64,000 bases of DNA from Triatoma infestans (taxonomy: Eukaryota; Arthropoda; Insecta; Hemiptera; Reduviidae). Positions within the stretch are counted from its first letter, which is position 1. Every line of letters starts with the position of its first letter. Where the stretch lies: NCBI GenBank assembly GCA_011037195.1, contig JAAEAF010014926.1, forward strand, positions 1 to 64,000, given 5' to 3'. Positions 21,193 to 32,279 of the stretch are shown in pieces. A program made the translations under genes and the position numbers. Below the pieces are notes generated by a model. It was not told the origin of the DNA and searched no databases. It was given only the letters and a program-made list of their open reading frames with translations.

Positions 21193-22168
21193 TACTCTTA
21201 TTTGGAGAGAATTTTGAATTCTGAGAATTTCTATCCATTATTTTTGCACTTGAATTTTCTAAACCTGTGCCATCATTCCGTTTACCCCGGTTATTAAACT
21301 TCATATCTCGATTCTGAGCTCCTCTGACCCATTCTCCTTGTAATTCCTTTCTGATATAATCGTCTCCGATCATTTTTATTTGCTCAAATAATTTTCTAGT
21401 TGTAGTTATGCCTTGAACCATAACACAATGTTCGATAGTATTTCCGAAATGTCTTCCTAGTAACTTGCAGATATAATCTTCTTCGAAATCATGTTGGCTG
21501 TCTCTAATTCTTGAAATCATATTTGCGAGATATTCTCCAGCACTCAGATCCATAAGTGGCAGTAATCCCCAAATCTAATTCTCTTCTCTCGACAGTATCA
21601 AAACGTTTCCCTCCGCATATTTTCAAAAATTCGCTTTTGAATCTTTCGATATTGTTTATCAGATGGCATTCAGATACATACCAATATAACGCTTCTCCTT
21701 GTTGTAATAAAATCTTCAAACTCGAAGAAATGTCCAATTTATAAGAGATCGATAAAGTAATGAGTGCGATCTGTAAAGTTATCTTGAAAATGACTTTGTG
21801 TCTGTCATAATTTCTTTTATAGAAATATCCATATTCTTTTCGTTGTTAGCCAAACCATCGTACATGTTATGTTTCATATCGTTTGGTTGAATTGTTGATT
21901 GTTCCCAACAACTTGTTTCCATCTCTTTTATTCTAACTTCAAACTGTTCTAGTTTAATATGAACATTATCTATCATTAATTGCATTTTGATAACTAGACC
22001 GGTAATTAGTGATCCATCATCTTTATCGGCAATAGTTCCCTGTGTCTGTGGTGTTGTTTCTGCAGGTAAATTGCCATGAGGTCGGTTTTTAGTTTTTGAT
22101 TTCGTCTCAGGTCCCTTTGTTTCAGTTATGTCCATGCCACTCTCTTTATTAGGCATTGTAAGTGTCAA
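21193..22168 (-). pseudogene. gag: retroelement Gag remnant
   Basis: Three frames: 22,168-21,779 (charged N-terminus, KTKGPETKSKTKNRP-like), 21,737-21,560 (YWYVSECHLINNIERFKSEF, GGKRFDTVERRELDLGITAT) and 21,553 downward (AGEYLANMISRIRD ... VQGITTTRKLFEQIKMI). Together they look like a retrotransposon Gag of the type with an SxGEYLxxMxxR segment. There is a frameshift near 21,550. The C-terminal end is split by the Tigger insertion and resumes at 19,162. No protease or RT follows, so the copy is internally deleted or a gag-only element. Confidence 0.6.
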
Positions 22169-22479
22169 TTCGTTAGTGAATTTAATAGAACTAGAATGAG
22201 TAATGATTTGTACAGACGAAATTAGTAGCTTTCAATAAGTACCACAGGAAGTAATTATTATAACAAAATTGATGATACCATCAATTTCTAGAGCAAGATA
22301 TTAGATATAAACAAAGAAAAATTATGTTCAAATACAAAAAACAATATTGTACAATATAATAACTAAACATCAACATTCAGTTATTCAAATATTTGGAATT
22401 AAATTAAGCATGTTGAAATTCCCTTTTCTAATAAACATATAATTTTATTTTGAGTCAGTTAACCCGGACATTCAGGTCC

Positions 22480-22501
22480 CGGAGCGGCCCCCAAATTTAC
22501 T
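22480..22501 (-). promoter_or_regulatory. candidate primer-binding site of the gag remnant
   Basis: Minus strand TTTGGGGGCCGCTCCGGGAC resembles proline-tRNA primer sites of retroelements (TGGGGGC...CCGGGA). It lies upstream of the gag remnant. The sequence beyond (from 22,501, TGTACGATAG) could be the 5' LTR end. Confidence 0.4.
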
Positions 22502-23211
22502 GTACGATAGTTTTAACGGAAAGGAAAGAATATAGCTTTAATTAAATATATTTAATTAAACAGTAATATAAACTTTATTTTAATCCCAAATGATTTTACA
22601 ATGTATATATTGCACACCCAGATCAAAACAGTATCAACTTAAGAAAAAAGCACTTTTTTCGGGTTAACGTATTGTCATGTCGCTATATGTGATAGGGGTT
22701 TTTTGTTCACTTTTATGATTTGGCAATGCACATTAAAGAAAGTTCAGATTGAAATATTTCATACAAATTGTCTATGTAATTTGGAAATGGAATTTTTTGA
22801 CTTACCACAGTTTTGTGCGACATATTTGAATTATTTTTTTCCATTATTTGAACTTGAAACGGTTTTGTTGATATTTTTTGAGTTGATTCACTTTTATCTG
22901 AACATTAAGTAAATTTGCAAATTAAGAAATGGTATAGTTTCTTATTTTACTTTGATTTCGGTGGAATGATAAAACAATGGATTCACAGAATGTAGTTTTT
23001 GTTAAGTATGAAATCTACCTGTACAAAATGAAGTTAAATATCATAGTATAATTCAACAAATATTGAAACTAAAACACTTTAAGCCGTATTGAGTCAATAC
23101 TATCAGTGTTACAACAGTCTTGCAATCTCTTACTTAGGTTAAATGATATAAAGTAAAACTTGAACTTCTTTCAAAAACATCTTTAATTATTGTTTTTGAA
23201 CATTGTGCTGT
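22502..23211. other. AT-rich spacer
   Basis: The left part may be LTR sequence of the gag remnant. The rest is AT-rich with no frame that looks coding and no repeat seen elsewhere in the window. Confidence 0.4.
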
Positions 23212-25168
23212 TCATAGTTCTGGTATAATTTTCTTTTCCATCTTCATCAGAATTCTTACAATTCTCGCAAAGATCGCACTGGTCTTTTTTTGGTACGAAG
23301 AATGAAATATTGAAATCAGTATTGAATATTCTGTTAAATGTTGATGGCGTAGCAAAAGGCAAGCCGTTCTTTTCACGTAGTGCTTTATAATCCCGGTATA
23401 CATCGGCTAAAAATTTATCTAACTGCTAATAAATTCTCTTGTTGTTTGAGCTCTCAGGTAGTGCGATTCAATCCTCGGAATAGAATTTATAAAATCTATA
23501 ACGCTTTGCTTAACTTGTGGATCAATAGTTGGTTGGTTCCCATGTTTTCCTCTCAGTTCTCCTTCTATCAAACCTGATTCTGTTTTCTTGGTAAGTGCAG
23601 TTTTAATAACTCTATCATTCAAGTCAAGAGTGGATTTGAAAAATGCTTTACACACTCTTATTCTTGACCCATTCATTTCGAAATAAAATGCAGTGTTTAG
23701 AGCTCTCAGATTTTGTGTGCTAGAGTATCTGTACTTTGGTTTGATTTCTTGTGAGTGTCGTACTATAAATTCTCTCTGCCTTTGAAGATCAGCTAGTTCC
23801 CAGTATGCATTAAAAAGTTGTTTCCTTGATGGTTCATCAAACTTGCTTTTACAGCTCAGCCTACACTTGTCTCCGCAAGGCGGGCGAAGTTTTCTTTCTG
23901 GAATTTGTTTTTTTGATTTAGATAAAGAGTTCCCTACGGTTTTGCCGGAATTTCGTAGTAATTTTGTTACTTTTGTTTTCCACCTAGATGGTTGTCTTAT
24001 TCGCTTCTTTCCTTTTTTGTCTTCTGTTATAGGCTGTTGATCGTGACCTTCAGCAATCATTTGATCATTTGATCGTGACCTTTGAGAGTCATTGCCTGTG
24101 TAATGTAATGGAGTGGATGTGTGTAGGTAGCTTGTGGCATGAGCGTTTTAGCGAAAAGGGCTTGTATGTTTGTTTGAGGAAAAGATAGATGTATTATGAA
24201 TGATTAAGAATCCACCACTGATTATAAAATAAATATATTTTCTAACTGAATTTAAATAGCTTTATAATATCACAGCGATTAAGTATAAATCAATTAATTA
24301 ATCTAGATTTTAATCGCATTTATGCCAAACTCTTATGTTTTAACTTATAACTGGCACTGATACTAAGAGAGCAATTCCTGAAGTGTTCTGTTTGAAGGTT
24401 GAGTTTAGACTGTGTACTCTTTACTCTTTTAATGCCAATATTTGACTCTCTTCTTTGGAATTGCTCTCTCTCTCGCGGGGGAATTCTCTTATACAAAGGA
24501 GTTACCCTAACGGGATTTAGTGCCTTTGTTTTCTTAATAGCAACGACCAGATTTAATATACCTGGTTCTAAAATACACACTTTTTGAAGGTAAATTCACA
24601 GCACTAAAATAATTATAAAATATTAACAAAAATACAATTTTGGATACTATAAATATTCAGAAACTTTAAACTATTATTTTTCGATTTTGTCCTTCCACTA
24701 CACCTGCAGTATCTTTTGCAATGCTTCCGTCCTTTTCCTTTACCTTTTCATCTTCCGTCTCCGAACTAGAACTGCCGCTGTCGCTTGCTGTACTGCTGGA
24801 GCTGCTGCTCGTTGAAGATGAAGAGGAAAAAGGAAGTACCTCCTTAGATTGTTTTGTTTTTTCAGCCGGGAACACAAAATTTGGATCCGCACTTGAATTA
24901 AAATCAATTACCTCAATTCGGATTGGTGAAATATAGTAATCGGTTTTTGTTTTGTTTTCATTAATTGTACTTCATAGGTGCTTGGATTAGGAATAGGTGA
25001 AGCTATGAGGATGTCTTGGTTTAGTTGTTCGGTTGAAATTACCAAATCATCTTCTACTGATATATGGACTGGCTTCAACTGCACGTATTGGAATGGTTCA
25101 TTAAGGCTGACATCCTCTTGATCTTTTTGAAGCACCAAATCGACTAGTAAACGTCCTCGCCCATTCAT
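23164..25168 (-). CDS. multi-exon transposon-like gene of unassigned arthropod family
   Basis: Exon-like blocks on the minus strand. The first, 25,168-24,908, starts MNGRGRLLVDLVLQKDQED. Block 24,880-24,666 is a serine-rich acidic linker (SSSSSTSSSSSSTASDSGSS). Block about 24,105-23,419 follows a good splice acceptor (pyrimidine-rich, then TTACACAG) and has a cysteine cluster CGDKCRLSCKSKF, then YWELADLQRQREFIVRH. It ends at a stop and continues after it as FLADVYRDYKALREKNGL and CDLCENCKN near 23,260. I know such proteins only as recurrent uncharacterised, transposon-like proteins in arthropods. Its intron (24,190-24,660) is repeated elsewhere, which supports a mobile origin. The in-frame stop near 23,418 suggests decay. 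Confidence 0.5.
24190..24660 (-). repeat. dispersed repeat, copy 1 (intron of the transposon-like gene)
   Basis: On the minus strand it contains GTGCTGTGAATTTACCTTC, then CCCCCGCGAGAGAGAG and GCCCTTTTCGCTAAAACGCTC. The same order of blocks is found at 61,960-62,520 and, more diverged, at 55,340-55,830 on the plus strand. It includes the splice acceptor region. Confidence 0.8.
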
Positions 25169-26290
25169 TTTTCTGAAACAGTAGAAAGTCTCAATTTGCT
25201 ATCAACAAAGTTTGAATTATTTAAAATTGTGTATTTTGTGTTTGATTTTTAAGAAAAAAAAAAAAAAGAAAATTATTTTGTATTTTGTTTCTGAATACAA
25301 GTTACACGAGGTATCTTATATTATTTGAAATAGAATAATTATTTATAATATAGTATTTTTTTTTTGCAAAATTTTTTGGTTTACATTTTTTGCATCTTAA
25401 TTTTTGAGTTAATATTGTTTTGATCTAGGTGTGCGATATATATACTGAGTACAGAGGCGTAACTAGGGGTTGTAAGACCCCGCATTGCAAGGAGCCCCTC
25501 AGCTGTCAATACAAAATTAGTATTAAAAAAGTATATAAAGACAGTTTACACTTCTTAAATCTTCTTTTGTCGCAAAATGTGCCAGTTTTCTTATCTAGAC
25601 AAGAAAACAACATTAACAGTTAATTCTTTTGACTATCACATAATATCTACAACTGGTCTTTTAGTGGCTGTATTTGTAAATTCAGGAGAGCTTCTAACTC
25701 TTTTAAATGTATTTGATTTCTTTTCTGGTTAACCCAACTTTCTTAGAAGACATGCATAAACTTACCAGAAACCTTCTTATCTAATCAATGTAAATAGACT
25801 GAGAATTTTACTTTTTATCATTACTCTGCTTCAGTCTATTTTATCCCCTAATTTGTTTAAGATTAATCTTTTAAAAATTATGTTTAAGTTAATGGAGCAT
25901 TAGTTAATTTAAAAAGTAAATGGGAATTAGAATTAAGACCGATATTTAAGATGTTTTTATTTAATGTCACTATGCAAACAGTGTGTAGCCAAGTAGGCAC
26001 ATAGAGCCACATAGACTGTCCCCCATACTCTAACGGTTATGTTGGTTTCTATTACACTGAACTAAATTAAATCAATTTACCTAAACAAATTTTCGTAACT
26101 ATTAAACTGCTCGTTGTTAATTTTTTTTTCAAATTTTCGCGCAGAAAACAGATTTTATTAAAATATGACTATGCTAAAATCCAACAATAAACAAATTTTT
26201 CTAACTGGACATAAGCACTTTAAAAAACTGACTGGACATTGAACGAATAATGATTTCACTCTGCAGTTGCAAGGAATTAACTCTGATAGT
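25169..26290. other. AT-rich spacer
   Basis: No coding frame, RNA gene or repeat family recognised. Contains an A run at about 25,254-25,266 and T runs. Confidence 0.4.
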
Positions 26291-26840
26291 TTCTATTGTT
26301 AGGCCGCGGCACCTTTGAACATTAATTTTGCTTCGCCATTTATTGCCCTTTTTTATTACTACACCACTGTTAATCCCTTGCCATTTCCAAATTATTATTT
26401 CCTTCTTTTCTTTCAACGCCCGCCTCATTCTCACGCTTCCCCGCATTTTTACCTCTCTTTCTCTCTTGGTGGTAGTATTGTCGGCACCTCTATTTCTCGA
26501 GATTTGCCCCTTTCTTACTTTTCCATATTTTTCCATCTCTCGCCCATACAACAGTGTTTGTGCCGTTCTCTTCTTCTGTCGCCCTACTTGTTAATTGTTG
26601 TGTGTCAGTTCATAGTTCGCTTTGTGCTCTGAGTTAGATCACATTGTACGCGCCTTCACCTTACAAGTTAACATTTATTACCTTGTTAGCGATAAAATTC
26701 GTCTTCCCGCGCCACCCTCTTCAGGGGCTCTCATCTTCCGCGCCTTGGTTGCTTCACTACTTTTAGCAGCATCAACAACAGCCCTCTGCTTCCTTTATCT
26801 ACGCCTAAATTGTTTTCTTCATTTCGCCCTTGCACCTGAA

Positions 26841-26879
<39 letters not shown>

Positions 26880-27060
26880 ACGCACACACATACATACTCA
26901 CACGCCACGTCTTCCTTTCTCAATCCATCTATCGCCTCATCGCCTCTTTGAATCATTATTCGCCGTCGTCAGAAGGGTAAGTCTCGCCTCTTTTTATTTC
27001 GCTATTTTCTTCATTTTTTGCATTCTTACTTACTTGCACCTGGGTGTCTGCCGCGCAGAC
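26290..27060 (+). other. pyrimidine-rich tract with splice-donor-like site (possible 5' exon)
   Basis: This tract has more C and more CpG than its surroundings, is strongly pyrimidine-rich on the plus strand, and ends near AGAAGGGTAAGTCTCG (about 26,972), a good match to a 5' splice site. No protein is recognisable; the short frames are low-complexity. A non-coding first exon of a host gene on the plus strand is possible. Confidence 0.25.
26842..26905. repeat. (CA)n microsatellite
   Basis: An uninterrupted CA run of about 30 bases followed by imperfect CATA/CGCA units to about 26,905. Confidence 0.95.
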
Positions 27061-27325
27061 AGGTATTTTCGCATCGGAAATGGTAAATTTTGTAATTTTT
27101 CTGTTATGTTTTTATTTGTAATGATTATAAAAATTATAAATCAGTTTATTTTTATAATATTGCATAATTTTTATTCGATTTTTTTAATTTTTTTTGTTTA
27201 ATTTTATCGTGAAATTAAAAAAAAAATTAATCCTCCAGTTTACTATACTGTTATTAGTGTTGGTCACATTTTTCGTAAAAAAAAACTGTTTCTTGTTGAA
27301 TATTATAAAAATTATAGTTTTTATG
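27061..27325. other. AT-rich spacer
   Basis: Nothing coding; T and A runs only. Confidence 0.4.
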
Positions 27326-28013
27326 TGTAAGGTTCGGACACAGGATACTGAACCAGCCCTCGACAAAATTACAAAATCACAAATGATTTATTTTACACAT
27401 ACAAAATACAAAATATATAACAATATAATTACAAGTCCATACCCCAATCGCTTGTCTAACCCCCATTAACTACATACTACTACTCCACCGGTTTCTCCTC
27501 TCTACACCTTACACAATCTATTTCTGTTCTACTTACAATCTACTTAATACAATAAATTATATAATTTCCTAGATACCTAAATACAATAATTTCGACACTT
27601 AACCACCTGCAATCAACCCGGAGTTACCAATATAGGAAACAAATATTACAACAATAAATTCAAGCCCATAACCTAAACACTAATCTAATCCCAGTTACTA
27701 CTTACAACTACTTCACCGGTTTTCCGTCACTATACCCTACAAGGTCTACACAGCTTCTATTGATTAGGCCTGGGAGTTAACTTGACCGTGAATCGACCCT
27801 TTTCACACACACACAGCCACTCGTACTCCTTAGAATTGCGTTCAAAACTGGGCAAGCGCTACTCACCCACATACAGCAACCAGATCCAGCAGTTCATTTC
27901 CTTTTTCAGTTCCACACCAACTGACTAACCGTGTCAGCCTGACACGTAGCGCTCTAAACCAATTTCAGCTATCGACTCAGCGGTTTTCCCCATTCACGCA
28001 CTGGCTTCTTACA
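27326..28013 (-). repeat. LTR of a second env-bearing retroelement (3' LTR)
   Basis: Begins TGTAAGGTTCGG and ends GGCTTCTTACA, so TGTAAG/CTTACA form the terminal inverted ends; 688 bp. An inverted polyadenylation-like TTTATTTTACAC lies near its start. Right after it the plus strand reads TACTCCCCCCG, which on the minus strand is a purine tract (GGGGGGAG) in the position of a polypurine tract. The partner LTR was not found in the window. Confidence 0.7.
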
Positions 28014-28015
28014 AT

Positions 28016-28702
28016 ACTCCCCCCGTTTATCAACGTGGAGCCCTTCTGGATTACACTTTGCCTGCGGTGTAGAAGCAGCATCCTCCGAGCGCGAGACTGT
28101 TAGCGGGGAGGTGCGTGGCTGAGCCGTTGGTTCCATGGGCTGGTCTTGCTCCTCCGTCTCCTGGTTGAGCTGTCCTGCTCGTCGTCGGAACCAAATGCAT
28201 GCCCCCGCCCTAGCGACTTCTAGGGCGACCAGTGGCGCAACTCCCAATGAGCCCCACCTCCAGGTGGCAGCCTGCCATCTTCTCGCTGAATGCGCTGTGA
28301 GAGGCGAAGCAGTTCCCCAACCTCTACCTCTTCCGCTCCGAGGTCGTCCAATCGTCCTTCCTCGGCCAGTGGGTCTTGGACCCCTTCCTCGAGGGTCAAA
28401 GGTAGTGGGTGACCTCTTCTTCTCCTAACAGCGGTAGGCGCGGCAGGCTAAGCGGCCTACTGAGGCGGTGTCTAGCGCCGAGCGGCCTATCCGGATAGCA
28501 GGTGGTAATTGGCGGTGCGGTACGTGCACGATGGTCTGGTGCTTTTCTCCCCAGTCCCCCAGAGCTGCTGCTCACTGACATTCTGGGGGCACTGGATCGT
28601 TAGCCTGGTCTTCTGTGGCACAGTGTAAAGCCATTTTTGGAGGCGCTGGTGTCGTAGATCCAAACAGGCCGTGGAGGCGTAGTCAAGACTGTCCGGCCAC
28701 AC
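28016..28702 (-). pseudogene. env: env C-terminal remnant
   Basis: Three short frames in different phases (28,702-28,487; 28,581-28,396; 28,247-27,969). The first has cysteine-containing ectodomain-like text (LTIQCPQNVSEQQLWGTGE, RPSCTYRTANYHLLSG). The last is an alanine/valine-rich stretch followed by a polar tail and would cover a decayed membrane anchor and cytoplasmic end. Assignment rests on position between the LTR and the env N-terminal fragment rather than on strong motifs. Confidence 0.4.
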
Positions 28703-29688
28703 ACTTGTGGGTTGTAGGAGTTCTTAGGTGTTAATTTTTGGTGTGTTTTTGTAGAATAGGTTTGTGTTTATATGTGTAAATTTTGGTGTGTATAGGTTTA
28801 AGATTAGTGTAGATAATTGTAAAAATCAGATTAGGTAGGTTTAGCCTAGTTAATAAGAATTTTTCGTAGGCTAGATTGGGCGTAGCCCCGAGTCGTGCCT
28901 GTTGGAAAGTTGTAGGTGGTTAGGTGGAGAGCAAGAAGGGAAAAAAACGGCGTGAAAATACGTACAGGTAGGCCTATTTTAGTAGTTTTTGTTTAGTGGA
29001 ATAGGGGCGACAGGGGGTTTCCTGTTACGAGTTGGTCTGTGTAGTAACGTTAGTGGTAGTGTGTTATTGAAGGAGGTGTAGTAGTAGAGGCCCTTAGCAA
29101 CAGAGTTGAGCTGTAGTTAAGGTGGGTAGAGTGGATATTTGCTGGATGCAGCAAATTGATTGTGCTGGATAGGAACTTGGCTGTGGTGGGGCTTTTTGGA
29201 TGTGGAGGCTTTTTATTGCCCAGGTAGGTAGGGCTTGAGATTCTGAGTAGAACGAGCCGTCTCTCGAGTGGCTGGGAGCCTTAGGAGCGGAGAAATTGAG
29301 GCTGGGTATCAGGAGATAGAACTGCATAGGAGCCAAGTAGCAATTACTTAATAGTCTGGGTTAATTAGGCTATTAATTAATTGCTGGGGAAGTCTGGCGG
29401 GTAGTAGGTATTGGCCCCCTAAACACTTTAAGGTAATTAATAGTGGGTTGATTGCGGGTTGCAGGTCTCAGCCCCTTAAACACAGTATATTTTTGGGTTT
29501 TTTATACGATATATATTGATTATTTGGAGCGGTTTTGGGGGCTTTGTAGGGGGATACGGTAAGGGGAAAGGATGGCTGAGCGTCTGTCTAGGACGGAGAG
29601 AGGTGGGGGGAGGAAGGTATGCCAATTCAGCGGGAATTGGAAGCAGTTGGGGAGGGCAGCTGGGTGACGCCGGCTACTTCAAAGAAGA

Positions 29689-31130
29689 TTGGCTGGGGGG
29701 GGCCTCTCCGCCGGAGTTACTGTTGGGGCATTGGGGGTGGAGCACGGCCGGATTAGGCACTGGTTGGAGATGGCGCTGGAGGAAGAGGCGCATTACAGGG
29801 ATTGGGCTGATCCGACAAAGAAGAATATTGCGCAGAAGAGCGCATTGTTTACTGGCAGAAAGTTGGAGAAGTTGATGTACATCATCAAGGAGATGGCGGC
29901 CGAAAATAAGGCAATGGAAAGGAAGGTGGAAAAAGTCGTCGACCGTTACACCAGAGTGTGTGATGATTCGGGGTGTATGGAAGGGAAGATGGAGCAATGT
30001 ATTCAGCAAATGGATAAAAAGTTAGATGTTTGGGTGGGGGTATCGCAGAAAATTGAGACGAGAATGGATATTATGTGGAGGGAAATGGAGGCGAGGATGC
30101 AGAGCGGGTTGGATGCTGCAAAGATGGAGCAAGGAAAGAGGGTGGAGGAGCTGTCTCAGAAATTGGAAGTGTTGAGCGGGATGCTAAGTACAGTGCAGGC
30201 GGGGTACCGAAGGTTTTGGAGCGAGAGGGGCGGCGAGATACGGGGAAAATAGAGGAAGTAAAGGGGAAATGCAGCAAATAGGTTCTAGGGTAGCCTCAAT
30301 GTGGGAATCAGTGGGGCAGAGCGTGGGGAAAACAGGCGAACTGGAGAAGGAAAGGGTTGAAAGTGGTAAGAGAATTGAAGAAATGATTGAGGATATCCGG
30401 AAGACAGGGGTAAAGTGTATGGACAGAGTCGAGGGGATGGAGGTAGATGGGGAGAAACAGTCGTATGCCTGGAAGGTGAAAAGCGGGAAAAGGAAGGAAA
30501 GGAAGACGGTGAATCTTTTGAGGATTGTAAAGAAGGAAGAAGGTAAGAAGTGTTCCGGAATGGAGGTGAGGAAGGCGCTTATTAAGCATTGATCCTGTCC
30601 GGAAGGCTGGGGGGTGAGGGGTTTAGGACTGGAAGAGGGGTATTTGTGGATGTAAAGGAAAAAGAGAAGGTGAGGGAGATGGAGACTGATGGGGATTTGA
30701 AGGGGAAGGGGTTTAAGGTGGAGGAGGTGAAGAAGAGACTTCCGTGGGTCATTGTTTATGAGGTACCTATTGAACAGGAGGAGGCGCTGGTGTTGGAGAG
30801 GTTAGGGGGGATATGCAAGGTGCAGCAAGAAGAAGACTTCACCTAGAGTTGCAGAGTGAGGTTCATTAGAAGATACGGGGTCAGGAAGCATGTGGTATTG
30901 GAGGTGACCCCGGAGAATAGAGCTGCGTTGGTTAAGGAGGGAAGATGCAGAATAGGATGGGTCTCCTGCAGAATAGAAGATTTTGTGCTCCACAGTGCAA
31001 CAGGTGCTTTGGCTTTGGCCACATGGCCAGATGGTGCAGAGAACAGGTGCATTGTCTTAAGTGTGGAGGGAAAGGCCATGTGGCGAAGGATTGTCAGGAA
31101 GCGAGCAAATGCGTGAACTGAAACGAGCGG
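29689..31130 (+). pseudogene. R1-like ORF1: coiled coil and CCHC knuckles, frameshifted
   Basis: Frames 29,689-30,252, 30,269-30,592 and 30,589-30,846 follow each other in different phases. They encode a long, highly charged helical region (KLEKLMYIIKEMAAENKAME and KIETRMDIMWREMEAR) that reads as a coiled coil. Then at 30,996-31,120, in yet another phase, come CNRCFGFGHMARWC, CLKCGGKGHVAKDC and the start of a third knuckle (CVN). Three CCHC knuckles are typical of ORF1 in the R1, I and Jockey groups, where the protein binds the element RNA. Several frameshifts and a stop near 30,844 make it non-functional. Confidence 0.7.
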
Positions 31131-31233
31131 GGACCATGGCAGCAGAAGTAGGGAGTGCCCAGTTTATAAGGCGGTGCTGAAGGCGTGGAGTAGGTCAATT
31201 GATTATGGCCAGTAGGAGGGGGACGCTCCGGGT

Positions 31234-31490
31234 GGGCAAATAAACTTGGGACGGTCGCGGGTTGCTTTGGATGAGTTAAGGAGAGTGGCTGCGGAAGAGT
31301 ACTTGGATGTGGTGCTGGTATAGGAGCCACACAGCTCGGGGGGGGAATTCCGAGTTTTGGGGTGAGGGATAGGGTTTTAGTAGCGGGAGGGCGGCCAATG
31401 GCAGCGGTATTGTCTTATCGGGGGAATTAGACTGTGTACTTTTGGGTCTTTTAAGTAACAATCACTGCGTGGTAGGGGGGGGTTTAGGGA
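31234..31490 (+). pseudogene. N-terminal fragment of non-LTR endonuclease (ORF2)
   Basis: Reads INLGRSRVALDELRRVAAE then YLDVVLV-stop-EPHSSGGEFRVLG. The QEP motif, which carries the catalytic glutamate of apurinic-type endonucleases, has its Gln codon changed to TAG at 31,321-31,323. More stops follow and the frame ends near 31,490, before the catalytic His and Asp. Confidence 0.65.
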
Positions 31491-31499
31491 GAATAGTGT

Positions 31500-32057
31500 T
31501 GGCGTGGACGACTCTACGGCCGCATGTACTCGTCTCGCCTGAACTAAGGACCTTAGAGGTACCAACTCCCAGTTCCTTAGCGCCGTGGAATAGCCTATGT
31601 ACGCCTTTAGAGCTAGGGTAGCGTTGGTACTCTGAGACGCGAGGTTGTAGAGACCGCATCGCACCTTGGCTTATTCGTCCTTGAGGGTCCCCGCTAGCTG
31701 GGCTAATTTCCGGTGGTTGGTTTCCACATGTCGGCTCAGCTTCCGTGTGACCTTCAGGTGCTCCTCTTGGAGATCGATAAGGGGCCCCGACCGACTACTT
31801 AGTTCTTCGGGATGACCGTCGAGGCTTTGCAGGTCCTCGTCATCCGCGGTACCAAAGAGGAATTTCAAAGTACGCCCCCCCAGGTTCACTAGGCCACGTT
31901 TGGCCATGCTCTGAGGCACGAGATTTGCCAGGACGTGGCTGGTTTCCAAGAGCTTCTCTTCAATTTCCAAGAGATTTCCTAGTCCTTCCTCGACAGCTCG
32001 ACTAAACCTGCATCCCCATATCCATGGCCCCGGGACATCACGCGCTCTAGATTCCAA
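31500..32057 (-). pseudogene. env: env N-terminal remnant with fusion-peptide region
   Basis: The frame (128 residues to a stop at 31,671; more text to about 31,500 in a nearby phase) contains a furin-like site followed by RGLVNLGGRTLKFLFGT and an acidic ADDEDLQ. This is the cleavage site and fusion peptide region of F-type envelope proteins shared by baculoviruses and env-bearing insect LTR elements. A helical, heptad-like segment (LIDLQEEHLKVTRKLSRHVE) follows. Stops and frameshifts break it and it lacks its C-terminal half, which lies at 28,016-28,702. Confidence 0.65.
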
Positions 32058-32079
32058 GTGCTCCTCCGCAGTTTGGAAG

Positions 32080-32210
32080 CCAGAGAAGGCGGCAGGCCTC
32101 GCACTCGTTCACATAGGCCTTGATATCTCGGGCCAGGGAGGGCTAATAGTATCTTAGCTTAACCAGTTTCTGCGTCCGGCGGGCTATCCTGGGGATGGTT
32201 CGTCGTGGCA
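32080..32210 (-). pseudogene. integrase zinc-finger fragment
   Basis: Minus strand, no ATG: RIARRTQKLVKLRYY-stop-PSLARDIKAYVNECEACR. This matches the second half of the HHCC domain of gypsy integrases (RxYYWPxLxxDIxxYVxxCxxCQ), with the Trp codon turned into a stop. The catalytic core does not follow; env text starts within about 60 bp. Confidence 0.6.
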
Positions 32211-32279
32211 CTGCCGGATTACTCGCCGCTTCCACGACCCAGGGACCATCAGCTGGAGTATTGACAGTGTTCACATCGT

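Larger units (their letters stand above)
28710..31490 (+). mobile_element. R1-like non-LTR retrotransposon, 3'-truncated
   Basis: Plus strand: a G- and T-rich 5' untranslated region (about 28,710-29,680), ORF1 with coiled-coil and zinc knuckles (29,689-31,130), then only the first about 80 codons of the ORF2 endonuclease. RT is absent. Loss of the 3' end is unusual for target-primed reverse transcription, which normally truncates at the 5' end, so a later deletion or recombination is likely. It lies inside the env region of the host LTR element. Confidence 0.65.
27326..32275 (-). mobile_element. decayed gypsy-like LTR element with env, split by R1-like insertion
   Basis: Minus-strand order: an integrase zinc-finger fragment (about 32,200-32,085), env N-terminal part (32,057-31,500), an inserted non-LTR element (about 28,710-31,490, plus strand), env C-terminal part (28,702-28,016), polypurine tract, LTR. 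Gag, protease, RT and the integrase core are missing. Frames have many stops. Confidence 0.6.

Noticed and set aside
26830..27201. 123-codon frame with His/Thr repeat
   Set aside because: It is the translated CA microsatellite followed by AT-rich sequence.
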